Below are positions 1-5,338 of a stretch of 14,262 nt of DNA, piece after piece. Numbering within the stretch: position 1 is the first letter of the stretch; each line of letters opens with the position of its first letter. The position numbers were made by a program, and so were the translations under genes. The stretch covers positions 1-14,262 of the forward strand of contig DGTJ01000067.1 of NCBI GenBank assembly GCA_002393725.1. Reading direction: 5' to 3'. The notes beneath the pieces are model-generated. The model was not told the DNA's origin and did not search any database. It worked only from the letters and a program-made list of their open reading frames with translations. The DNA comes from Prevotella sp. UBA4339 (lineage in GTDB: Bacteria > Bacteroidota > Bacteroidia > Bacteroidales > Bacteroidaceae).

Positions 1-1
1 C

Positions 2-67
2 ACTCAGACTGGCGGCAACACCGGCGGTACGCCAACTGACCCGGCAGAGGACGGTGACGGTAACTGA
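2..67 (+). CDS. C-terminal end of a probable HU-family DNA-binding protein (partial)
   Basis: Only the last 21 codons are inside the window, ending in TGA at 65-67. The residues are rich in Gly, Thr, Asp and Asn (TQTGGNTGGTPTDPAEDGDGN), a low-complexity acidic/glycine tail. Such tails are common at the C-terminus of the longer HU/IHF-like DNA-binding proteins of Bacteroides and Prevotella, which often sit just upstream of a smalltalk gene, as here. The folded DNA-binding part lies outside the window, so the family call is inferred from the tail and the neighbour alone. Another secreted or DNA-binding protein with a Gly-rich tail is possible. Confidence 0.5.
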   Translation, partial: TQTGGNTGGTPTDPAEDGDGN

Positions 68-73
68 TCCTAA

Positions 74-128
74 GCACAGTGGGGCTATAGCCCGCAAGGC
101 GGACGCGCCTGAGGCAGCCCCATTGTGC
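74..128 (+). other. Large stem-loop after the HU-like gene
   Basis: The arms gcacagtggggct (74-86) and agccccattgtgc (116-128) pair over 13 bp with one G-T wobble. The 29-nt interior can itself fold (ggcg at 98-101 with cgcc at 106-109). It lies 7 bp after the stop codon. No T-run follows, so this is not a textbook intrinsic terminator; it may protect the 3' end of the HU message or attenuate read-through into the smalltalk gene. Confidence 0.5.
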
Positions 129-198
129 TGCTAATGAAGAGAAAACTAAAAGAACGGGCTAATAACAGTAATCAACACAAAAGAAAAGGAGGACAACT

Positions 199-300
199 AT
201 GACTAAGAAAGAGACGCTCAAGTGGATCGTGCAGATCATCGCATCGGTAGCATCTGCCATCCTCACCGCGCTCGGGGCTACGAGCTGCATGGGATACTGA
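199..300 (+). CDS. Smalltalk protein (33-residue microprotein)
   Basis: This 33-residue ORF starts with ATG at 199, preceded by a strong Shine-Dalgarno-like aaaggagga at 184-192, and ends at TGA 298-300. The start MTKKETLKWIVQI, a hydrophobic or amphipathic middle (about residues 9-28, rich in Ile, Ala, Val) and a short ATSCMGY end match the small Bacteroidales family annotated as 'smalltalk protein'. The biochemical role of that family is unknown. The Lys-rich start followed by about 20 hydrophobic residues suggests membrane association, and the terminal ATSC resembles a lipobox-like site, but this is inference. It lies 131 bp downstream of the HU-like gene, a typical place for it. In related genomes an N-acetylmuramoyl-L-alanine amidase often follows; none is present here, only repeats. 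Confidence 0.8.
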   Translation: MTKKETLKWIVQIIASVASAILTALGATSCMGY

Positions 301-311
301 ACTAAGAAAGA

Positions 312-346
312 CCTCACAGAACTCTACGGAGACTCTGTGGGGTTTT
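312..346 (+). terminator. Intrinsic terminator after the smalltalk gene
   Basis: The arms cctcacaga (312-320) and tctgtgggg (334-342) form a 9-bp stem with one wobble and a 13-nt loop, followed directly by TTTT at 343-346. It begins 11 bp after the smalltalk stop codon. Confidence 0.75.
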
Positions 347-485
347 GCTCTACGGATTATAGGAAGAGGGGATTTTAGCTCTGCTGAGCTGGATTTTTAG
401 GATTTTGCCATGCGGAGGGTTTTTGCTCTACGGAGTATAGGATTATTTGGATCTTAGCCCTTCTGGGCAGGATTTTTAGGATTAT
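344..485. repeat. Two degenerate ~63-bp direct repeats, each with a small hairpin
   Basis: Copy 1 (344-406) and copy 2 (422-485) align over their whole length with one 1-nt gap. Both begin tttgctctacgga and end ggatttttaggat. Inside each is a hairpin: AGCTC-tgct-GAGCT at 377-390 in copy 1, and GCCC-ttct-GGGC at 457-468 in copy 2. The T380-A387 pair of copy 1 is C459-G466 in copy 2, a compensatory change. Each hairpin is followed by ggatttttagga. No coding ORF is convincing here. The repeats may be duplicated terminators or remnants of a repeat family. Confidence 0.65.
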
Positions 486-502
486 CGGAATTGCACAATT
501 CC

Positions 503-551
503 TGACCTCGTGTGTTCATGACCTCGTGTGTTCACTGACCTCGTGCGTTCA
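503..551. repeat. Three near-identical 16-bp tandem repeats
   Basis: The unit tgacctcgtgtgttca occurs at 503-518, 519-534 and, with one change and a 1-bp spacer, at 536-551. The last unit contains the stop codon of the radical SAM remnant (549-551, minus strand). A short palindrome, ggaattg-ca-caattcc (487-502), lies directly beside the first unit. The arrangement looks like slippage duplication of the 3' end of the old gene. Confidence 0.75.
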
Positions 552-731
552 GTAGCTGGCAGTGCAGGGAATGCCCTCGGCGATGACTCTGTCGCGTATG
601 GCATCGAGCAGTTCGCGCGGAGCTTTCTGCAGTCCTGACATCGGCGTCTCGCGGTCGATGGTGTACACCATGACCTGCTGCGGCGAAATGGCCTTGACAG
701 CCTTAAGCCAAGGGCCGATATACTCAAGAGA
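549..731 (-). pseudogene. C-terminal remnant of a radical SAM protein
   Basis: On the minus strand, about 59 codons run from just after an in-frame TGA (732-734) to the TGA at 549-551. The peptide contains YIGPWLKAVKAISP, VMVYTIDRETP and ends RDRVIAEGIPCTASY. This resembles the C-terminal region of a Bacteroidales radical SAM family in which a YTIDRxTP strand is followed by a helix and a short terminal strand. No start codon in a suitable place, no CxxxCxxC iron-sulfur motif and no N-terminal two thirds are present upstream; the sequence changes character near 726-740. It is therefore a truncated gene end, not a working enzyme. The family assignment rests on a short segment. Confidence 0.6.
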
Positions 732-766
732 TCAAGGGGACAGCCTCTGATTGTTTTCAGAAAAGA

Positions 767-829
767 TCAAAGACCTGTCTCTCTGCATAGCAAGCCGCTC
801 AGCAGGAGGATGGAATGTTTTGCTTTCAT
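767..829 (-). pseudogene. 20-codon signal-peptide-like stub downstream of the maturase
   Basis: An ATG at 827-829, 6 bp after the maturase stop, opens a 20-residue frame MKAKHSILLLSGLLCRETGL ending in TGA at 767-769. The start looks like a secretion or lipoprotein signal (Lys/His, then ILLLSGLLC), but the frame stops directly after it. It may be the beginning of a third gene of the sulfatase operon, cut off by the rearrangement that also truncated the radical SAM gene. It could also be chance. Confidence 0.3.
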
Positions 830-835
830 AATAGT

Positions 836-2005
836 CTAATGCTTGATGATTCTGGGATATATACGCTTGATGTGTTGGAAGAACATGCTGTAGCCGTCGC
901 AGAGATAGTTGCGTCGCTCCACACCGTTGAGAGTCATGCGCTCCAGAAGTCGGTCCTTAGGGCATCCGCCGAAACAGAGGTCGGCCACGTCGCAGTGAAG
1001 GCACATGTGGGGCAGGCTGTCGAGTTTGTATTCGCCGAAACGCCGGTTGGTCTGCATCATGTCGTAGAGCGGGGTGCGGAGGATGTTGCCGATGCGGTAT
1101 TCGGGGAACACGTAGCGGTCGCAGCGGTAGAGGTCGCCGTTCTTCTCGATGACGGCACAATGGCCACAGACGGCCTCGTGGACGCAGAGTCCAGCCGGGC
1201 GGCGGGTCAGGTTGCCAATGGTGGCCTCTATCGTCTGCACGAACTTGCTGCCTACGTCCTTTTGCAGCCAGAGGTCGGTGATGGTGCAGAGGAATCGGCC
1301 GTAAGCCTCGGCAGGGACGGAGTAAGAGGCGAGCCGCCCAGCCCGGTGACTGTAGATGCCTGGAGGCTGGGCAACGTTTCCCGCGTTGGCATCTGGCTGA
1401 CACTCCACCACGGGCAAGAACTGCATGAAATCGCTGTAACGGCGTAGAAAATCGTAAACCTCGGCAGGGTGGCTGGCATTGGCGGCATTGACGGTGGTGA
1501 GCGTATTGAATGCTACACCGTGTTTTCGCAGCAGTTCGAGACCGTGCATGGTACGGGCGAAAGTGCCCTCTCCCCGCGAGTCTTTCCTATATATATTATG
1601 CAGGTGCTCCGGCCCGTCGATGCTGATGCCGATGCGGAAGTGGTGGTCGCGGAAGAAGTGACACCAGTCATCGGTGAGCAGCGTACCGTTAGTTTGCAGG
1701 GTGTTCAGAATCCGTCGGTCTGCACCGTATTTCCGTTGCAGAGCCATCGCCCGCTCGAAGAAGGGAATTCCGCAGAGCGTCGGCTCGCCACCGTGCCAGG
1801 CGAATTCTATCTCCGCCCGCCGTCCATGGATGGCGATGACTTGACGGATATAGCTCTCCAGCACTTCGTCTGTCATGAGGGCAGGAGCAACAGTATTGCT
1901 GCTCCCTTTCCTCAGGTAGTAGCAATACTCGCATCGCAGGTTGCAGGCAGCGCCAACGGGCTTCACCTCGATGGCAAAGTGGCGCAGGTCGTCGGTCTCA
2001 ATCAT
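836..2005 (-). CDS. Anaerobic sulfatase-maturating enzyme (anSME), radical SAM/SPASM
   Basis: The 389-residue protein converts the active-site Cys or Ser of a sulfatase to formylglycine in the cytoplasm before export. The radical SAM cluster motif CNLRCEYC sits at residues 21-28 (C21, C25, C28). GGEP at 72-75 is the usual SAM-binding motif, and SIDGP lies at 128-132. The C-terminal SPASM part has cysteines at 274, 280, 283, 295, 335, 338, 344, 348 and 369, enough for two auxiliary 4Fe-4S clusters. LYRCD at 292-296 matches the region where characterised anSMEs carry a Cys-Asp pair that includes the proposed catalytic base. The ATG overlaps the sulfatase stop codon (ATGA, 4 bp), so translation is probably coupled and the neighbouring sulfatase is the likely client. 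Length is normal for the family. Confidence 0.93.
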   Translation of the reverse strand: MIETDDLRHFAIEVKPVGAACNLRCEYCYYLRKGSSNTVAPALMTDEVLESYIRQVIAIHGRRAEIEFAWHGGEPTLCGIPFFERAMALQRKYGADRRILNTLQTNGTLLTDDWCHFFRDHHFRIGISIDGPEHLHNIYRKDSRGEGTFARTMHGLELLRKHGVAFNTLTTVNAANASHPAEVYDFLRRYSDFMQFLPVVECQPDANAGNVAQPPGIYSHRAGRLASYSVPAEAYGRFLCTITDLWLQKDVGSKFVQTIEATIGNLTRRPAGLCVHEAVCGHCAVIEKNGDLYRCDRYVFPEYRIGNILRTPLYDMMQTNRRFGEYKLDSLPHMCLHCDVADLCFGGCPKDRLLERMTLNGVERRNYLCDGYSMFFQHIKRIYPRIIKH

Positions 2006-3651
2006 TGTGCAGCGGGTTTAGCAAATGGCAGAACGCCATAGGGAGAATATGTCTTGGTCTCGCGGCCGTCGTCGGTTCCAATCTCATGGCTGATGAGGGT
2101 ATTCAATCGCTGGTTCATCTGCTCCACGACAGCCTGATTGTTGCCCTTGGGCCAAGCGAGGTTGTCGGTCTCGTCGCTGCCATAGACGTATAACTCCACG
2201 TCGTTGTTCTCATAGAGAGCATCAATATCTGTAGGATTGTTGAAGTTCGTCGGGGCGAAATAACGTGCAAACTTATAGTCCTCGGCAATGATGCCGCGTA
2301 CGAAACCACGCTTGTTGATGTCGAGGCGGTAGGCAGGCTTGAGCGTCTGGTCTATAACAAACTCGCTGTCGATCATCGAGAGCATGTCGTAACAGAAGAG
2401 GGCACCCTCGCCGTTGCGCACGTCAATACTTGTGTTCTTTACGGCGGGTACCAGTGAGTGGCCGTTCAGTCCGGCTGTTATCTGGATAAACTGCGAACTG
2501 TTGCCTGCAGTAGCGTAGTCAACGAACGTAGGAGCCAAGTCGACGTGCGAAGTGATGTGACGGCAGTGGCGACCTCCTTGCAGTTCGGGATGATAAACGA
2601 TGAGGGGCACGTGGATGTTGTTCTCGTAGATATTGCCACCTTTGCCCTTCATGCCGTGGTCGCCCTGCAGTTCTCCGTGGTCGCTGGTATATATAATAAT
2701 GGTATTGCGCATCAACCCGGCCTCCTCCAGATAGTTGAGCAGGCGCAGCATGTGATTGTCCTGGTCCTGAATGGTGTTATAGTAGTAGTCGCGGAAGGTC
2801 TTCCATCCCTGCTCGGTGGTGGGCGACGGGCCTACCATGCGCTCCCAGTTGCCGGCATACTCGCCATGGGCTGCCACGCGCCCTTTCTTGTCGAACGGTT
2901 CGTTCCATGTGGCAGGGACGGGTATATTGTAGCTCTTCTTATAAATAGGATCATCGGGAGCAGGAACACCCTCTCCGGCCAGACCACCGATGCCTTCCTC
3001 ATTGTAGTACATGATGTCGTGCGGGTTTAAGAAGTTCACGGCGAGGAAGAACGATTGTCCCTTTTCATTTAACAGTTTGCCCTTGTTCTTTAGCCAGTCG
3101 ATGGTGTTCTGGCAGATGGTGCCGTCCTCGTGCCAGCCTTCATATACTGCACCGTACATGTCGCCCTCGGTCCAATCGCTGAAGCCGTACTCCTCCAATG
3201 AGGTGTCGCCCTCCGACATGTGCCACTTGCCCTTGAAGGCCGTGTAGTAGCCTGCCTGTCGCAGCATGTCGCCCACGGTGGTCAGGTCGGTGCGCATGTT
3301 TGGCTGGAAGGCATAGTTGGTGTTGTCGAGCATACAGGTCTCGGTGATGTGGCGGCCCGTATAGATGACTGAGCGGCTCGAGGTCGAAACATTAGCGCAG
3401 GCATAGTGCTTCTCGAACGATGTGCCCAATTGTCGCAGTCGCTCTCGCGCAGCATAGTCGCTGCCTGCAGGGTACTGCTCCATATAGGTCTCCTGGTCGG
3501 TGGTGATGAAGAGGATGTTGTACCGTCCGTCGCCGTTGGGCTTCGGTTGATTGTTGTTGGCGGGATTGTCGTTCTGGTCGGTGCAACCCGAGATCAGTGC
3601 GCCTGCCGTTGTGGCGAGGGCTGCACTCACAAGGAAATACTTCTTTTTCAT
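2002..3651 (-). CDS. Lipoprotein sulfatase (Ser-type formylglycine sulfatase)
   Basis: The 549-residue protein is an alkaline-phosphatase-fold sulfatase. Residues 1-23 form a lipoprotein signal peptide with lipobox ISGC (C23), followed by an Asn/Pro-rich linker to about residue 40, so the mature enzyme is probably lipid-anchored. The metal site starts at NILFITTD (D52). The modification motif is STSSR at 89-93, with TGR at 98-100; Ser89 is the predicted formylglycine position. Further active-site candidates are KWH (K142, H144), NPHD (H211) and TSDHGE (D324, H325). The third motif position is Ser rather than the usual Pro or Ala. The maturase gene overlaps its stop and a small membrane-protein gene lies 2 bp upstream. 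The substrate (mucin, glycosaminoglycan or other sulfated glycan) cannot be read from the sequence. Confidence 0.93.
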   Translation of the reverse strand: MKKKYFLVSAALATTAGALISGCTDQNDNPANNNQPKPNGDGRYNILFITTDQETYMEQYPAGSDYAARERLRQLGTSFEKHYACANVSTSSRSVIYTGRHITETCMLDNTNYAFQPNMRTDLTTVGDMLRQAGYYTAFKGKWHMSEGDTSLEEYGFSDWTEGDMYGAVYEGWHEDGTICQNTIDWLKNKGKLLNEKGQSFFLAVNFLNPHDIMYYNEEGIGGLAGEGVPAPDDPIYKKSYNIPVPATWNEPFDKKGRVAAHGEYAGNWERMVGPSPTTEQGWKTFRDYYYNTIQDQDNHMLRLLNYLEEAGLMRNTIIIYTSDHGELQGDHGMKGKGGNIYENNIHVPLIVYHPELQGGRHCRHITSHVDLAPTFVDYATAGNSSQFIQITAGLNGHSLVPAVKNTSIDVRNGEGALFCYDMLSMIDSEFVIDQTLKPAYRLDINKRGFVRGIIAEDYKFARYFAPTNFNNPTDIDALYENNDVELYVYGSDETDNLAWPKGNNQAVVEQMNQRLNTLISHEIGTDDGRETKTYSPYGVLPFAKPAAQ

Positions 3652-3653
3652 AG

Positions 3654-3800
3654 CTATTCTTCGTTTTTAGTTGAATAATTCTTCTGTTGTCGCCGGTCCT
3701 GCTGCCAGATGGTCCACTGCGAGCGGATGATGACGAAGAGGACTACGAGCGCCAGGACACTCGATATGGCAATGCCTGCTGTCTTGATGATTTCTTCCAT
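3654..3800 (-). CDS. 48-residue single-pass membrane protein at the head of the sulfatase operon
   Basis: The ATG at 3798-3800 opens a 48-codon frame ending in TAG at 3654-3656, 2 bp before the sulfatase ATG. It begins MEEIIKTAG, has one predicted membrane span at about residues 9-25 (IAISSVLALVVLFVII) and ends in a polar, basic tail containing WQQDRRQQK. The charge pattern suggests that the tail stays in the cytoplasm. The start lies 28 bp downstream of a TATCTTTG promoter box, so this is the first gene of the message. I do not recognise a family. Its position suggests a role tied to sulfatase production, export or membrane anchoring, but the role is unknown. Tight spacing, a complete hydrophobic segment and the promoter argue that it is a real gene. 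Confidence 0.72.
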   Translation of the reverse strand: MEEIIKTAGIAISSVLALVVLFVIIRSQWTIWQQDRRQQKNYSTKNEE

Positions 3801-3827
3801 GCGCTATCGTTTTGTTGATTGTGTCCG

Positions 3828-3835
3828 CAAAGATA
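3828..3835 (-). promoter_or_regulatory. -7 box of the sulfatase operon promoter
   Basis: On the minus strand, TATCTTTGC matches the Bacteroidetes TAnnTTTG box, 28 bp before the ATG of the 48-residue protein. No good -33 TTTG is found 19-21 bp upstream; that position falls in a T-run. A weak -33 box would fit a promoter that needs an activator bound to the adjacent repeats. Confidence 0.65.
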
Positions 3836-3847
3836 GCGGAAGTCCAT

Positions 3848-3889
3848 AAAAAAGACTTTCCTCTCGCCGTAAATACGCTGAGAGGAAAG
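3848..3889 (-). terminator. Intrinsic terminator of the AraC-type regulator gene
   Basis: The arms ctttcctctc (3856-3865) and gagaggaaag (3880-3889) form a perfect 10-bp stem, with a further CGTA/TACG pairing inside the loop (3868-3871 with 3874-3877). On the minus strand the stem is followed by TCTTTTTT (3855-3848). The hairpin is made from one inverted and one direct copy of the repeat unit described for 3857-3930, so it may also act as an operator. Confidence 0.6.
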
Positions 3890-3930
3890 AAAAAATACGC
3901 TCAGAGGAAAATCTGTACGCTCAGATGAAA
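3857..3930. promoter_or_regulatory. Operator-like array: three direct repeats plus one inverted copy
   Basis: The unit tacgctcagaggaaa occurs at 3874-3888, 3896-3910 and 3916-3930, with one or two changes and start-to-start distances of 22 and 20 bp, about two helical turns. An inverted copy with two changes occupies 3857-3871. The array lies just upstream of the sulfatase operon promoter and just downstream of the gene for an AraC-type regulator. AraC-family proteins typically bind such direct half-sites about 21 bp apart, so this is the likely binding site of that regulator. Confidence 0.65.
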
Positions 3931-3947
3931 AACTACGGTAGGCTTTT

Positions 3948-5111
3948 TTACGCTTTCTTGCGATAGGCGGATGGCGACTCCTTACCTTGTGAGGCGAAGG
4001 CCTTGGTCATGGATGATTGGGATGTGAAGCCACAATCGTATGCGATGTCGGCCATACGACGGTCGGGATGCTGGCGGATGAGGCTGATGGCATGGCGCAC
4101 ACGGTGCTGCGAAATCATGTCGTAGAACGATGAGTAGCCGCTGCGTTGGATGACCTCAGTCAGGTAGTTGGCGTTGGTGCCGAGGCGTTGCATCAGTGTG
4201 TCGGCAGTGATGTGCTGCTCAGTAAAGATGTGCTCGTCGCTGAGGAGTGTCTCCAGACGACGGCTCAGTTCGGTATAGCGGTCCTCGGTAAGTCGGAACT
4301 GCGTCTCGTCGGCAGAAGCAGTGGTGTCGTCTTTTTCGTCGGAGGACAGGCCGTCAGGTTCTGCGGACATCGTCTCAGTATTTTTTGCCGTGATGTCAAA
4401 TGGCTTGCGCCAGGGGTTGAGGGTAAAGATACAGAACCAAATGTTGACCACGGTGAAGAGAACATCGCGGAAGGCTTTCGCCGTCGGGTCGTCGATGAAG
4501 AAGTTGACAGCCATCAGCATGCAGATGCCTGTGGGCAGCCATTGTATCTTCTCACCGAAACGGGTGGGGAAGTCGTCGCTGTCGGCGTAAGTGTCTTCGT
4601 TGGCACGCCGCACGGCCCGGCCGATGCGCAAGGCCATGCAGATAGTGCGCCAGAAGTACCAGAGGAACAGTATGCTCACCACGATGAAAGTCGCCGTGCG
4701 GTGCCACTCGGGCAGCCCTATCAATCCGCAGGCCTGAAGAAACAAGGGAAGGAGTGGAACAATGGGCGGAAGGAATACCCAGTAGTCGCTCGGCAGGTGG
4801 CGCACCTCGGGAAAGAAATAGCCCTCGCACATCACCAGCATCTGCAGTGAGAACACAAGCACGGAGAAGGCATTGACGTAAAGCAGCGCGTCCGCCTGAC
4901 CGATATTCAGCAGGTAAGGCAGTTCCAGAACCTGTAGCAGATAGAGCCATCCCACTGCTCGCTGTGCTGGAAACAAGCGCAGGAAATCCTCGTCGTATGC
5001 TCGCGGCCTGTAGAACCATTTCAGCAGCCATCCATACAGATTTGTAAGGATGAATGCCAGGTTGGCGGAGAAGAGGAGTTGATATGCAGTGGAATTCATC
5101 TGGTACACCAT
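3948..5111 (-). CDS. Membrane-anchored AraC-family transcriptional regulator
   Basis: The 387-residue protein has an N-terminal membrane half with about six predicted spans (roughly residues 10-30, 54-70, 78-98, 112-132, 138-160 and 193-230). An acidic, Ser/Asp-rich linker (about 245-272) follows, then a C-terminal AraC-type double helix-turn-helix (about 285-387). The signature stretch RRMADIAYDCGFTSQSSMTKAF lies at 351-372, and the protein ends PSAYRKKA. It probably senses a signal in or through the membrane and controls the adjacent sulfatase operon, 147 bp downstream on the same strand. The first ATG (5109-5111) is 26 bp from a strong promoter box; a second ATG four codons later (5097-5099) would give 383 residues and cannot be excluded. 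The gene is terminated by the hairpin at 3848-3889. Confidence 0.88.
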   Translation of the reverse strand: MVYQMNSTAYQLLFSANLAFILTNLYGWLLKWFYRPRAYDEDFLRLFPAQRAVGWLYLLQVLELPYLLNIGQADALLYVNAFSVLVFSLQMLVMCEGYFFPEVRHLPSDYWVFLPPIVPLLPLFLQACGLIGLPEWHRTATFIVVSILFLWYFWRTICMALRIGRAVRRANEDTYADSDDFPTRFGEKIQWLPTGICMLMAVNFFIDDPTAKAFRDVLFTVVNIWFCIFTLNPWRKPFDITAKNTETMSAEPDGLSSDEKDDTTASADETQFRLTEDRYTELSRRLETLLSDEHIFTEQHITADTLMQRLGTNANYLTEVIQRSGYSSFYDMISQHRVRHAISLIRQHPDRRMADIAYDCGFTSQSSMTKAFASQGKESPSAYRKKA

Positions 5112-5137
5112 ACCTCGTCACACCTTCAATTTGGGTG

Positions 5138-5169
5138 CAAATATACAAAATTTATTTGAATTGTCCAAA
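5138..5169 (-). promoter_or_regulatory. Promoter of the AraC-type regulator gene
   Basis: On the minus strand, TTTG (5169-5166), 20 bp of spacer, then TATATTTG (5145-5138) match the Bacteroidetes consensus TTTG-N19-21-TAnnTTTG. The box ends 26 bp before the first ATG. Confidence 0.8.
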
Positions 5170-5270
5170 TTTTACAACCCTAAAGTTGAAATTATCGTCA
5201 TTCGTACTAAACCACCTATTATATTTTCACTCATTCTCCTTGTACTTTTAATCATTCCAAAAGAAATGCT

Positions 5271-5338
5271 TACCTTTGTACCCGATGGCGAGCCACAAAA
5301 ACGGCTGGTGGCTTGTCATCAGGTGTTCAATCGCCATC
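5271..5338. other. Plus-strand -7 box and nested inverted repeats after the AAA+ gene
   Basis: The 225 bp between the AAA+ stop and the regulator ATG holds no gene. It contains a plus-strand TACCTTTG (5271-5278) with no clear -33 box. Two nested inverted repeats follow: gatggcga (5284-5291) with tcgccatc (5331-5338), and inside it agccac (5291-5296) with gtggct (5308-5313). On the minus strand these could form the 3' hairpin of the AAA+ message, though no T-run follows. On the plus strand they could be the start of a short RNA. Confidence 0.35.

Noticed and set aside
487..502. Palindrome ggaattg-ca-caattcc as a possible insertion-sequence end.
   Set aside because: No transposase gene, no matching partner end and no target-site duplication were found.
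482..727. An 81-codon minus-strand frame across the radical SAM remnant.
   Set aside because: It is Arg/Ser-rich in a different frame from the recognisable radical SAM peptide and runs through the 16-bp repeats; no credible protein.
815..1447. A 210-codon plus-strand frame opposite the maturase.
   Set aside because: It is the antisense shadow of a GC-rich gene; the minus-strand frame carries complete radical SAM and SPASM motifs.
4265..4465. A minus-strand frame whose translation contains PTRRSSDL, a peptide often produced by Illumina adapter sequence.
   Set aside because: The DNA here matches the adapter only partly, and the overlapping frame reads smoothly through the linker of the AraC-type regulator. 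It is a chance resemblance, not contamination.
4146..4850. A 234-codon plus-strand frame opposite the membrane regulator.
   Set aside because: Antisense shadow; no ribosome-binding site or domain, while the minus strand encodes membrane spans and an AraC domain.
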